This document shows, piece by piece, positions 22,231 through 34,096 of a stretch of 64,000 nucleotides of DNA. Each line of letters starts with the position of its first letter. Positions within the stretch are counted from its first letter, which is position 1. The notes under the pieces were generated by a model. It made no database searches. It worked only from the letters and a program-made list of their open reading frames with translations, and was not told the DNA's origin. The DNA lies in contig CM076140.1 of the NCBI GenBank assembly GCA_038025085.1, positions 29,065,001 through 29,129,000 of the forward strand, read 5' to 3'. Position numbers and translations under genes: made by a program. Source of the stretch: Tetragonia tetragonoides (lineage: Eukaryota > Streptophyta > Magnoliopsida > Caryophyllales > Aizoaceae).

Positions 22231-23126
22231 TCACTGGCCATCTTCGCTAGTACTCAGATCCGCCTGAGATGACTCTCTGGACCCACTTGATGATGGAGCA
22301 CCTGAAGGACCAGGCTGAGACATCACCCAACCTCTAGGGTCAAAAGCAAATAGTGAACCCGTCAAATAAGCGGGATCCAATGAATGACGGGGCGGCTCCG
22401 ACATGTTGGGATAACCACCATACCCCGTACTCTCCTGACTCCAGGAACCTCTTGGAGGAATCGGAGGATACATAGGCATATGATAGCCCGGATACCCCAT
22501 ATAGGGAGGCGATGCAGACCACTGCGGAAGATAAGGCACCTGGGGCGGGTTCCCCGTATCCACTCTAGCTCGAGGCATCCCATGACGCACTTCCGTACTC
22601 TACTGCCAAGGAGGAGGACGGTGCGGTGTAGACACCGACTCCGGAGCACGAATAACTTGAGGCCTAGGAGGCCTCACTACAGGAACAAACTGCGAAATAA
22701 GCTCAAGGTAAGAAATTTACAAAAATTCAAATCAAGCACTATTACTTGAAATGAACATACCTCTCAAACGTCGAACCGATGACTCGTGCATACACTCCGA
22801 GACGCGAATCTGGAAATCCAATTCTTAAAAGGCCTGCATGCCCCTATAGATCTTTCGCGTCTCTGCAGCATCCTACTGTGCACATAAAGGAAAGACTCAG
22901 TGTAAATACAAAGAAAATATTTCCAATTACAATGGATTCTCACTTACCCCCCCCTACAACCAGCTGGTAGAGGCAATCCCTCAACCTCCTCATCGGGACC
23001 ACAAAACCCAGGAATCAGTATAACCTGAGGAGACCCGCCCGCTCCTGCATAACTCACCGACATGGTAGGAGGAGTAGGGCGCGGAGAAGAAGCAATCGCA
23101 TGGGACGACGAAGAACTCGCAGCACT
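22231..23126 (-). pseudogene. Element A antisense gene 2 (PMD-type), exons 5 to 7
   Basis: This is the downstream part of the gene that starts at 33828. The exons read on the minus strand are about 23126-22948, 22875-22761 and 22701-22231, with GT-AG borders. Exon 5 ends with EEVEGLPLPAG, matching AVEGLPLPDG at the same place in the element B gene, and runs into eight G residues where the frame may slip. Exon 7 is a Pro/Ser/Tyr-rich tail ending at TGA 22231-22233, with a TAG near its start. Element C (23197-31748) lies in the intron between exons 4 and 5. Confidence 0.7.
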
Positions 23127-23196
23127 CTGCAAAACGCAAAAATATTAGACATATTTCTAAATTTTCAAACGAAATTAAGAAACAAAAGTACATTAC

Positions 23197-25001
23197 TGTA
23201 AGAACCCTCGCCTGTTGGCGCCTGATTGAAATAAATAATAATATGTTATAGGTTCCTAAATAAAAGAGATTGATTGATATTGATTAAGGGATTATTGAGT
23301 AGATGAAGTCGCCACCAATTTTTAAGGAAACAATTGGAAATCATCAAAGTGCACCCAATTCCTATTGGGAATTATGACTCATATAACCCAAAGGCCAAAG
23401 ATTGAGTTCGGGGGTGTGGGTACGAAAAAGACAAAATGAATCTCATCTAAATTGCCCGTAATAACGGCCTCTACTAATCCTATCCATGTTGATTCTTAAT
23501 TCACATAACAAGGTTCCAAACAATCCGGTCGTCCAAGATCCTAAATTAATTAAGTGGGTTGAACAAACCAAATTATTAAAGTTATCGCTTTGCACATGAT
23601 TACCCAATTGCATAATTTGATATATAGAACACAACCAAAATAATAAAAATATGTTCCCGAACCTTACCGTGCTAGCTTAACGCGCCAATTGCCAACTTGC
23701 ATGAAATGACATGTTAGTAACTTCAATGGAAGTAAAATAAAAGATATAAACTTTAATTACATGTTAGTATGCTAATTGAATTGACTAATCATGGAAGATA
23801 TGCAAAATAAGATATTTACAATAAACATGATAAAGTATAAGAAAACTAGAAAATAAACTAAAAAGTAGGAAAATCATGTAGGGATAATAATTAAACTAAA
23901 CTATGCATGATAATCATGAAAACAATAATTAAAATTGATCTACATAGGATGAACTAAATAAAATAGTTAAAACATGCAAAGAATATTAACCATGATCATA
24001 ATATAAATAAAACATGATTTGAAAATAGATTTAAGAGTTGAAAAGATAAGCCCTCAGGTTGAACCTTGATTGTACTAGAATTGAATGTCAATTGCTCTTG
24101 ATATTGGACTTGATCTTGAGGTGAGACTTGTTCTTGATTAGGGTTTGAAGATGGGTTTGGTTGATGTGACTAGGGTTGAATGGAAGAGAGGAGAGAGAGA
24201 GAGATTAGGGTTTTCTTGAGTTGAATCCCGTAATAATGAGTTCCTCTTCCAAAAAACGGAGTTTAGAGGGGTACTTATAGGGAATGGGCCGGAGAAAATA
24301 GGAAATTAGGGTTCCCGGGCCAAAAAAGGTGCCCAGCGGCCCCACCGGAGTGCAGCATGGGCACTGGCGGCATGCCGCTGGGCCCGGCGGCCCGATTCAC
24401 GACCTCCGCTCCCATGAAAATGCCTCGGGAACGCCCGTTTGAGCTCCGATCGGCCTTATTCTTGGTGCATTGGATTCCGTGTTCAAAGGGATTTCTTCTG
24501 GCATATTGTGGGCTCATATAGTACAAGTATCCTACGACTTATGGCCCAAACATCAAAGAGGTGTTTGTTTCAACGGATTAATCAATCATCGGATCATTTC
24601 TCATTCGTTTCTAATGGGATTTTGGCCCATAATACATCGTTGGAAAGCTAATTAAAAGAGGAATACAAGCCTAGTGGGCTAATACTCTCATTAATCCTTG
24701 AATGGATAAAAATCTGTCTTGAACCGTGATATGCGGGTATGAGAACATCGTTTTTAGCCCATAACTTCATAAAATCATAACTTTTGACTCCGATGTCCGA
24801 TTGGGACAAATGAGATGGCGTTGGAAAGTTTATGGAAAGGGCTATTAGATGGTATTGAAATGTGAAGGTTCCGAAATAAATATGGATAATGGGATACAAA
24901 TAAGGACAAGTATTTCGAGCATTAACATTCAATTCATTATGTTAATTATAGGTTATCATCATTGGGCATTTAAAAAGGGAGAACCGATTTTTGTGTTTAC
25001 A
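23197..25001 (-). repeat. Element C 3' LTR (left copy)
   Basis: About 1805 bp, closely matching 29912-31748, with small indels. On the minus strand a TATA-like box (CTATAAGTAC) lies at 24271-24280. A GC-rich array with CCCAGCGGCCCC, GGCATGCCGCTGGG and related half-sites lies just upstream (about 24325-24400). A GA-rich stretch lies at 24187-24206. Confidence 0.92.
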
Positions 25002-25017
25002 GAAGCCCCCACTTTGG
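25002..25017 (-). promoter_or_regulatory. Element C polypurine tract
   Basis: The minus strand reads CCAAAGTGGGGGCTTC directly before the 3' LTR. It is nearly the same as the tract of element A at 35308-35321 and would prime plus-strand synthesis. Confidence 0.8.
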
Positions 25018-25111
25018 CCGAGCTTGAGTAGAGCGAAGGGCAAAGTATGCACATTTTGAAAAAATGCAATGCAAGTGCATATTAGAACCGTCGATGAAGA
25101 CGTCGATGTTG

Positions 25112-25400
25112 ATGTTGATGGCCGTCAAGATTGCCATGTTGACTTGAATTGAAGACGACAGTCAGGATCGCCAGATTGACATTAAAATTGAATACGGCAG
25201 TCAGAATCGCCGGATTGACTTGAAATTGAATACGGCAGTCAGAATCGCTAGATTGACTTGAAATTGATGGTACGGCTGTCATGATCGCCAAATTGACTTG
25301 AAATTGATGGATACGGCTATCAGGATCGCCAAATTGACTTGAATGATTGACTTGAATATTGAAGATGGCTGTCGGGGTTGCCAAATTGACTTGAGGGGTT
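25112..25400. repeat. ~39-42-bp tandem repeat array in the element C 3' region
   Basis: Units carry CAGTCAGRATCGCCNGATTG followed by ACTTGAAATTGA. They recur at about 25159, 25198, 25236, 25275, 25317 and 25370. A second short repeat (about 22 bp, GCAATGCAAACACACAAACA) follows at about 25430-25505. As in elements A and B, the array lies just inside the 3' LTR. Confidence 0.85.
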
Positions 25401-25505
25401 GACTTGAGTTGATTATTCCCTGTAAATGCAAATGCAAAGAGACACACAAACATGGCAATGCAAACACACAAACATGGCAATGCAAACACATAAACATAGC
25501 AATGT

Positions 25506-27090
25506 AAATACATATATTCGACCAATAGACACACATAGAAGATTGACTTGAACTTGAAATGGGACTCAAAACTCCAACATAGAAAGATGATTGAGAAACA
25601 TAAAAGATTTTGAAAATCGATTTTAGAAAAGACTTAGGGGTCCAAAGATTAAACAATTTCCTTGATCGAATGGAATAGGATCGGAGGGTCTCGATGGAGC
25701 CTTCACCTTGGATGGGTGACACTTCTTGAATCATCTACCATCTCAGGATTTGGAGGAACACTTGCTGGATTGATGTCGAGCTTTGAGCGTGGAGTTTGAT
25801 TATTCGAGTATTAAAAGACTTTGCACAAGCCTGAGAGTATAGACACGATAGGTGATTGAAGGAAAGGTATGAATTGAAAAAGGTAAACAATTTAAATTGT
25901 GAACTAGAATTGGAAGGATTGATAAGGGAAGCACGTCGATCGTAGAGGTGATGGAAAGAAAGACATGGGTTCGATACTTGAGTCCAAGTTCTAGGCTCTA
26001 ATGAATGATCCACGGAACACTTAAGGTGATTCTTCGAAAACCAAGTTGCTTTTAGAGAATGTATAAAGGAAATTTTTTATGATTGAATTTAGAATATGGT
26101 CGAGCCTCGACTACCTACGTATCCTTGTGGAATCAGGCCGAACGTAGTTCATGAGTTATTATTTTTTATTATGCCCTTAGTTTTTGCCTGAATCATTATC
26201 TTGGATGATCGATCCAGCGGGCTTGTCCTAAGTTTTGCCTAGGCCATTGAAAGAATGGGCCCAACGGGCTTTTTACTTGACTTTGATGCCCTAATTTTTG
26301 CCTAGGCCGCCCTTTCGAGTTTTCATTCTAGCGGGCTGCACATGTTTTGAGTGTCAAATCTCTAAGAGGGCTTTCGAGTTGTAATACAACGCTTGGGTTT
26401 GGGTTACCAAAGAAAGGGTTATTAAGGCTCAAAGTCCCATCAAAGCCCCAGTGTGCATATTATCACCTTATGTTTCGAGAAGTGGATCGAACTTGAATTT
26501 CATTTCTTTTTTTTTCTTGACTTTGCTTTTGCACTTTGAACACTTTTCTTTTCTTTTTTTTTTTTTCTTTTTGTCTTTTCCAAATCTTTTGAACTCTTGG
26601 AATTCCACATCTCTCATGGATGGTAACACAATGGATTGCACACTAAATAACCCTCCAGGTTAAGGATTATGTGGGTATGAAATGAATGGCTATGTGGTTG
26701 AGGCCCAACTTGGTTGCAAGTGGATTTTAAATGTGGATTGAAAAGGATTGATAAAGGATGACAAATGAATGCCTCTTGTCCTCGACTTGACTTATGGATA
26801 CATGCTCTTATTCTTATTTTTGTCCTTTGATTTGAATTGATCATTTTTTCCCTTAGCATTAATGGATTATTGCAACTTCGATTCATCATTGAATTTGAGT
26901 GTTCCATGGATAGAAGATATAACACAATAGAGAAAAATAATTGAATTTATTGAATCGAAATGAAGAAACACACGGCTAAGATTTCATAACTCCTAAGTAG
27001 ACTTGGACTCGAATTGGGAAAGAAAGAAAAGGGAGGGACTCTTCGACTCATGCTAATCTTATTGAATTCGAAAATAATACAAAATCGGAA
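25506..27090 (-). other. Element C non-coding interior with the conserved 44-bp motif
   Basis: No coding signal beyond short random frames. At 26111-26152 the minus strand carries the conserved motif seen after integrase in elements A and B (GAACTACGTTCGGCCTGATT start, GGATACGTAGGTAG end). A short phrase around TTTTGCCTAGGCC recurs at about 26170-26310. T-rich runs lie at about 26505-26575. Confidence 0.7.
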
Positions 27091-28350
27091 GAGAAGACTA
27101 GTCTTGAAGGCGCTTGACATCTTGATGCTTCTCTTGACGCTCTTGGCTTGAACATCCAAAACAGGCCTCTAGAATGGAGACCTTTAGGCTTAGTGGTTAT
27201 GGCCTAATGGATCACTGTTGTTATTGGGTTTCTTCATATCTGGGCCGGAATGGTCCCATTATCTATGAGATCTTGGATCTTATTCTTTAGAAACTAACAG
27301 TCATCAGTGTTATGACCTCGACCTCGATGGAATTTGCAAAAAGCTTCGGAATCCCACGATTTGCTTCGATTCTGTGGAGATGGATCTGGAGTTGGACCTG
27401 TAGGGTGAAGATGCCCAATTTACTGGAGTTTCTCGAATGCTTTACTTAATCTCATGCCCAGTGGGGTGAAGATCCTTCAAGGTTTGTTGGCATTGTCTTC
27501 ATTTAAAGAGTTAACCTCGGGGCCTTTGAAACCAATACCCTTTTTTGTCTTTGGAGTAGTTGGAGTAGTTGCTCTTACTCTTTGTGGATTGAAGATATTC
27601 CTCAATTTGGATTCCAACCTTGTAAAGTCTATCAAAGGTCTCAATGGGCTGGAACATTAGAAGTTCTTGGTATTTGGGTTGAAGGTTGCGGACCACTATC
27701 CTTACTTGGTCCTCTTCGGAGGGGCGATTGATGAGTTGGGCCGCCTTCTCCCTCCATCGAGTCAAGAAAGGAATAAAGTCTTCCTTTTCACTTTGTTTGG
27801 TCACTTCCAACTCCCTTAGAGTCATGGGGAGTTCATTGTTGTAGGAGTATTGCATCACAAATTCTTCTTTGACAGAAGTCCAAGATTTGGCCTTGAGTGG
27901 GCCTAAGGTTTTGAACCATTTAGAAGTTGGACCCTCGAGTGTCATTAAAAAGATCTTTGGATAAAGAGTTGAATCGATCCCTTTGATCGCCATACATGTG
28001 GTAAAACTCCTTAAGTGACCATGTGGGTCTTCCACTCCCTTGAATTTGGGGATATCAAGTAATGTGACCTTTTTGGGCAGTTTGGAGTGGAGGTCGGCCT
28101 CATGCTCCTCTTCTTCATCCATATAGTAGGTGCTATATGTAGAATTCTTGCGCATGATTTGCTCGAGCTTTTCAAGCCTTTTATCAAGCTTAGGAGGAAG
28201 AGGGATGTCATCCTTTTCTTCATCATCAGTGTGTGGTTTAGACTTAACCTCATCCCTAAGTTTCTTGATTTCGATATCTTGGGCTTGGAGACGAGTGTCC
28301 ATAAGTTTCAATTGCTCGAGAATGGCTTTGAGATCATCATCTCCTGGCAT
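27091..28350 (-). pseudogene. Element C gag
   Basis: The minus-strand frame 28350-27511 (279 codons) starts MPGDDDLKAIL. A coiled-coil-like N-terminal part is followed by the gag core (GHLRSFTTCM, PTSKWFKTL, FLTRWREKAAQLINRPSEEDQ) and LEEYLQ-like text. After a frame break the zinc-binding motif CKFHRGRGHNTDDC lies at about 27342-27301. It is the same gag type as element A. No protease follows. The core is fully open, so the particle protein might have been made recently. It is called a pseudogene because of the break near 27511. Confidence 0.8.
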
Positions 28351-28843
28351 GGTAGAGATTCGGCTTGAACTTGAAGTATAATGTTCAGGTGGACTTCAAG
28401 GTGGTGATGGAAATAGTTTCTTAACGAGCCTACCATTGATACTCGAACGCTCCCACTTTGGGCTTGACATTCCTATCCTAGATCAATGGATGAATCAGAA
28501 AAGGAAGAGGAAAAAGAAATTGAAAAGAATAGAAAAAGGAAGAGATTTATCCACAATTCTAGTCCCTTATTTTTTGTATTTTTTTAATTTTTTTGAATTT
28601 CCCTTTTTTTTCTTTTTTTTTTAAGGGACATGGAAAAGTGGATGGGAAGAAATAAGGAAGGAGTTTTTTTGAAAAAACACGAAAAGGTGAAATATTTTGA
28701 AAACGGGGAAGAGATTTCGAAAATGGAAAGAAAAGAATTTGATAAAGAGGTTTCAGAAATAAAAAAGATCTCCTTCCTAAATGAGGACCCCCTAAGATAT
28801 GAGAGTTTTGAAATAAGGGAAAGAACACGATAAGGAATGTTCA

Positions 28844-28917
28844 AACTAACATATAGCGCATAGATCACGTCCAACCAAGCAACTAACATATAGCGCATAG
28901 ATCACGTCCAACCAAGC
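28844..28917. repeat. Perfect 37-bp tandem duplication
   Basis: 28844-28880 is repeated exactly at 28881-28917 (start AACTAACATATAGCGCATAG). It lies in the untranslated leader of element C. Exact identity implies a recent duplication. Confidence 0.95.
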
Positions 28918-29893
28918 AAGAAAGGTGGGAAATTGAATCTACAATAATCCCTCAACATGGTAACTTCTCAAGGAGATTTAACTCGAAAATCCTCTAAAGT
29001 AAGTAACGTGCTTTAATTATTAATCCTATATTTTTGACTTGATTAAGAAAAAAAAGACTCTTGACTCAAAAAGGAAATATATATATTATTGACTTGATTA
29101 TGGAAACAAGACTCTTTTATGAATTAGACTTGGGGAAGGGGAAAGACTCTTGACTTGTTATGGAAAAAAGAATATTACTCTTGACTTAAATAAGATTCAA
29201 TTGAAAATATGGAAAAGACTCGAAAAAAAGAAAGTGTTACTCTTGACTGATTATGGAAAGTGAGACTCTTTTTTTTTTAAGGATCTTTAATCGAAACACG
29301 TTACTGACTAGGATTCCGTTTTCTTGGAAACAAATCTCCCTAATATGGTTAGTAGCATCATAGGAAATATTCATGGATCCAACTTCCTAAAAAGAAAAGA
29401 TCCGAGACTCGATCTTAAAAAGATATCTACACAATAAGGGATAAAAAATAACGCAAAAAGATTGCGCTCACACGAATTGGCAAACAATCATGCAAGAATG
29501 GACATGGGACTAAATGCAATGGTTGACACAATCTATGGTTGGATAAGGTAACCCACGACCGGATGCGTTTCGTCATCTATGGGATGCATAGTAAAACTAG
29601 ACGTACCGTTTTACATATCTCGAATGGAAACATGTAAATGTCATTGGGTGGAACACGACTATGTGCAAAGGTAATTCGAACCTAGTGGGTCACCGGCTTA
29701 AGTCATAGACAATGCTCCAAAGGGTAATTCCTGTTTATGGTGTGGTGATGTCTTTCGACATCTTGCAAAGATAACGCATGCAAATGGATGACATGAATGC
29801 AAAGCAATAATAACCACATAATGATCGTGAACCAAGAAATAATAATTAACAATCAACATGGATAAGCTTTCGAATTACACCCTCTTATTAAAT
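28918..29893 (-). other. Element C untranslated leader
   Basis: The region between gag and PBS has no coding signal. Around 29030-29280 an irregular phrase (GACTCTTGACTTGATTATGG-like) recurs several times with A-rich spacers, a degenerate repeat in the same place as the 69-bp array of element A. T- and A-rich runs border it. Confidence 0.6.
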
Positions 29894-29910
29894 CCCCAGT
29901 GAAGTCGCCA
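29894..29910 (-). promoter_or_regulatory. Element C primer-binding site
   Basis: The minus strand reads TGGCGACTTCACTGGGG, 1 bp from the LTR end. It matches the site of element A except for the last base. Confidence 0.85.
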
Positions 29911-29911
29911 C

Positions 29912-31748
29912 TGTAAGAACCCTCGCCTTTCGGCACCTGATTGAAATAAATAATAATATGTTATAGGTTCTTAAATAAAAGAGATTGATTGATATTGATT
30001 AGGGGATTATTGAAAAGATGAAGTCGCCACCAATTTTCAAGGAAACAATTGGAAACCATCAAAGTGCACCCAATTCCTATTAGGAATTATGACTCATATA
30101 ACCCAAAGGCCAAAGATTGAGTTCGGGGGTGTGGGTACGAAAAAGACAAAACGAATCTCATCTAAATCGCCCATAATAACGGCCTCTACTAATCCTATCC
30201 ATGTTGATTCTTAATTCACATAACAAGGTTCCAAACAATCCGGTCGTCCAAGATCCTATATTAACTAGGTGGGTTGAACAAACAAAATTATTAAAGTTAT
30301 CGCTTCCAGATGATTACCCAATTACATAATTTGATTTATAGAACACAACCAAAAAAAATAAAAATATGTTCCCCAACCTTACCGTGCTAGCTTAACGCGC
30401 CAATTGCCAAATTGTATGAACAGACATGTTAGTAACTTCAATGGAAGTAAAATAAAAGATATAAACTTTAATTACATGTTAGTATGCTAATTGAATTGAC
30501 TAATCATGGAAGATATGCAAAATAAGATATTTACCATAAACATGATATAGTATAAGAAAACTAGAAAATAAACTAAAAAGTACTAAAATCTTGTAAGGAT
30601 AACAATTAAACTAAACTATGCATGATAATCATGAAAACAATAATTAAAATTGATCTACATAGGATGAACTAAATAAAAAAATTAAAACATGCAAAGAATA
30701 TTAACCATGATCATAATATAAATAAAACATGATTTGAAAATAGATTTAAGAGTTGAAAAGATGAGCCCTCAGGTTGAACCTTGATTGTACTAGAATTGAA
30801 TGTCATTGCTCTTGATATTGGAATTGATCTTGAGGTGAGACTTGTTCTTGATTAGGGTTTGAAGATGGGTTTGGTTGAATGGAAGAGAGGAGAGAGAGAG
30901 AGATTAGGGTTTTCTGGAGTTGAATCCCGTAATAATGAGTTCCTCTTCCAAAAAACGGAGTTTAGAGGGGTATTTATAGGGAATGGGCTGGAGAAAATAG
31001 GAAATTAGGGTTCCCGGGCCAAAAAAGGTTCCCAGCGGCCCCCCGGAGGACCGCTGAAGGCTCAGTGGCCCCGATAGTGCAGCATGGGCTCTGGCGGCAT
31101 GCCGCTGGGGCTCAGCGGCACGCTGTTGGGCTCGGCGGCCCGCTTCACGGCCTCCGCTCCCACGAAAATGCCGTTGGAGCTCTCGTTTGACCTCCGATTG
31201 GCCTGTTTCTTGGTGCGTTGGATTCCTTGTTCAAAGGGCTTTCGTTTGACAAATTGTGGGCTCAAATAGCACAAGTATCCTATGACTTATGGCCCAAACA
31301 CTAGAATGGTGTCTGTTTCAACGGATTAATCAGTCATCGGATCGTATCTCATTCGATTCTAATGAAATTTTGGCCCATAACACATCGTTGGAAAGCTAAT
31401 TAAAAGGGAAATACAAGCCTAGTGGGCTAATACTCTAATTAATCCTTGAATGGCTAAAAATCTGTCTTAAACCGTGATATGCGGGTATGAGAATATCGTT
31501 TTTAGCCCATAACTTCATTAAATCATAACTTTTGACTCCGTGTCCGATTGGGACAAATCAGATGGCGTTGGAAAGCTTATGGAAAGGAATATTAGATGGT
31601 ATTGAAATGTAAAAGGTCTGGAATAAATATGGATAATGGGATACAAATAAGCACAAGTATTTCGAGCATTGACATTCAATTCATTATGTTCATTATAGGT
31701 TATCATCATTGGGCATTTAAAAAGGGGGAATCAATTTTGTTGTTTACA
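29912..31748 (-). repeat. Element C 5' LTR (right copy)
   Basis: About 1837 bp, matching 23197-25001. A minus-strand TATA box CTATAAATAC lies at about 30970-30979. Upstream of it, at about 31030-31150, is a GC-rich array (AGCGGCCCCC, GGCGGCATGCCGCTGGGG, CTCAGCGGCACGCTG). The array is longer here than in the left LTR. Transcription of element C would start from here. Confidence 0.92.
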
Positions 31749-31757
31749 ATTACTTAC

Positions 31758-33828
31758 CGGGTCGGTAGAGAAGTTGGGGCCCAACTGAGCCTCAGCAAAC
31801 TCGGTATATGCCACCATGAGATCCACCCCAGGATCAGCCAGAAGCAAATACTCCAGAGCATTCGCCCCAATGGTGGCCATCCTCACCAGCTCCACGGTAA
31901 GGTGACGAACATAAAGCATAAAATCCGGAGGATCCAAAGGAATCCTCGGAGCCGGAAGGTTGGAGAAAGTTTGCCTAATCAGTCTCTCTCCCAAGAACCA
32001 CTAGACACCAAAAGGACCCTCAATGAGGATTCTCTTCTAGTCATACACCCGAGCACCCAAGAATCGGTCCAAGAGACCTGGGAGGTAATCCATCCAGGGG
32101 AACCAGTCGACCTACAAAAGCAAGAATGAGCACACAAAAGGATGAAAAAGGACGATAAAAGCGCAAGAGATAAACACTTACATCCTAGGCGGTCTAGGGA
32201 TATATCGCCTCCCTAAGGGCGTGCAGTGTAGTGAATGGGCAAGATGACCGTCCCTTCCAGGTCTGCATCACGGGAAAGGACAAATCCTCTGCCTCCAGAA
32301 GAGGGGCAAGGTCGGAGAAATGCTCGTAAAACCAAATCTAAGACATATATGCAAAGCACATGGATTAGGCACAAGTTGTGAGCAAAAAGCCAAAAACACA
32401 AAGTATAAGAAAGGTAAAAGGAAATTACCTCCATAACCTTCAAATAACGGACCAGGGAGACGCGAGACGCGCCCACCTCTCTACTGAGGCGGCTGGACTG
32501 CCTAAACCACCATAGAAGACAGGAGTATGCGGGAAGACCCCAATTATACTCCGCAACTATGTCCAAATCCCGCAAGCACGGGAAATAGCAAACGTGATAC
32601 TTACTAGCTTCATCCGAAAAGACAGAACAAGTTTGAACATAGGCCAAGAAAAAGAGAGCGTGCTGCTCCGCCGTGACCTTCTTCAACTTCCTCAGGGTGG
32701 TCAAGAACTGGACTATGGCGTCAGTCCGCCCATACTTCATACCATCCTAGTTGACCCCGAAAAGGCCAAACATCTCCACCATGTCATCCCTACTCACCTC
32801 TCCATAAGTAAGGGGGATACTAGTGCAAGGGAGCCCGGAAATGAGACCGAACTCGAAAGGGGTGATCATGATCTCACCCATAGGAAAATGAAAATTACTG
32901 GTAGTATCCCAGTACCGCTCCGCAAGACCTCTAACGATCAAGCGGTCGGAGCGCTCAGCAGAAGCGATGGACGTTAAAAAGTGATCGAAGCCACAACGCT
33001 CCACAATAGCGTTGACCACGGGAGTCACGTACCTACGGGCTTTCTTGATACCAGAAAGGCTACCGTAGCCCCGCATGGTAGTGTCGACGTCCTATACAAC
33101 ACAATAATTGCAAGACAATTAGCTAGGTGATCCTAGTAACAACTACCAGTCTCCAGTTTAGCCCTAAATTTTCTACAACTCGTAAAATTTAACATTTCAG
33201 CTTAACCAATATAACAAGAGTAAATTTTAATAAGAACAAATTTCACACAAGTTTTTTCTCCAAGAATATACTCAAAAACCATCTACCCTCACAATAAAAA
33301 TAAACATCAGTCAAGTTTATTTTTAGAATAAAAAAAAAAGATAATTGCAACGAAAATAAATTTCATACAAATTTATTTTCCACCATTAAAGATGAATTTC
33401 ACGCAAATTCATTCTTCACATGCAAAAAATATATAATACAAAAAATATATATAATACAAGAAAAGCAATTTCACGCAAATTGGTTTTTCCACATTTAGCT
33501 ACACTACAATTCTCAACCTAAAACTTCTATGTTTGCCTACACATGACTTTCTAAGTGTAAAAGAGCAAACAAAAAAAAAACGACATACCCGATATTTGGT
33601 ACCAACGGTAACCAAATGCTCATTCTTCTTGAAAACAAGATCGCTGGGCTCCCAACGATTAGTAGGATGGAAATCACTACGAGTGAACTTATCCTGGACT
33701 AACCGGTGCTCACCCACCCGGTGATGGGGTATAACGGAAATGAAAACCCGGGTGAAAACATTCGGGGCCTCATGAACAACAATATCTTGCTCCTTCCTTT
33801 TCCTACCTCCTCTAAGTTTAGGAGCCAT
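31758..33828 (-). pseudogene. Element A antisense gene 2: plant-mobile-domain (PMD)-type, exons 1 to 4
   Basis: The minus-strand exons are 33828-33589, 33091-32429, 32337-32182 and 32111-31758 (240, 663, 156 and 354 bp, all multiples of three, GT-AG borders). It starts MAPKLRGGRK. Exon 2 holds the PMD-like core: RGLAERYWDTTSNFHF then GEIMITPFEFGLISGL. Stops are TAG at 32746 in exon 2, two TAGs at the end of exon 3 and two in exon 4. Exon sizes, phases and order match the PMD gene of element B. PMD proteins of plants act in nuclear gene and transposon regulation, and the domain is known in transposons. The role here is not known. Confidence 0.78.
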
Positions 33829-34096
33829 GGATGAAGAGCAAAAATGGAGTTTCTGGGAAATTTGAGTGAAACTCACAAAACTCACAAATTAACACAATTT
33901 TGAGTTTTGACACTCAAAAACACAAGAACAACTAACAAAATCAAGTTCTACTAAGAATTTGAGCAAGAAAGCCTCAAATTTGGAGCTAGGGGCTTTGATG
34001 GAGTTTGAAAGCTTGAAGAAAAATGAAGGAGAGAGAGAGAGAGAGAGAGGAGAAGGCTTGAAATGGGGAAGATGCCCATTTCGGCCTCCACCCTTT

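Larger units (their letters stand above)
23197..31748 (-). mobile_element. Element C: non-autonomous Tat-like LTR retrotransposon, gag only
   Basis: The LTRs at 23197-25001 and 29912-31748 share TGTAAGAACCCTCGCC starts and TTTACA ends. The TSD ATTAC is exact (23192-23196, 31749-31753). The PBS complement (29894-29910) lies beside the right LTR and the PPT complement (25002-25017) beside the left, so it reads on the minus strand. The 4.9-kb interior has gag and a zinc motif but no protease, RT, RNase H or integrase. It would need enzymes from another element. It is the youngest layer of the nest by position. Confidence 0.93.

Noticed and set aside
22384..22749. Arg-rich 121-codon plus-strand frame
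   Set aside because: It is the shadow of the Pro/Ser/Tyr-rich last exon of the PMD-type gene on the minus strand.
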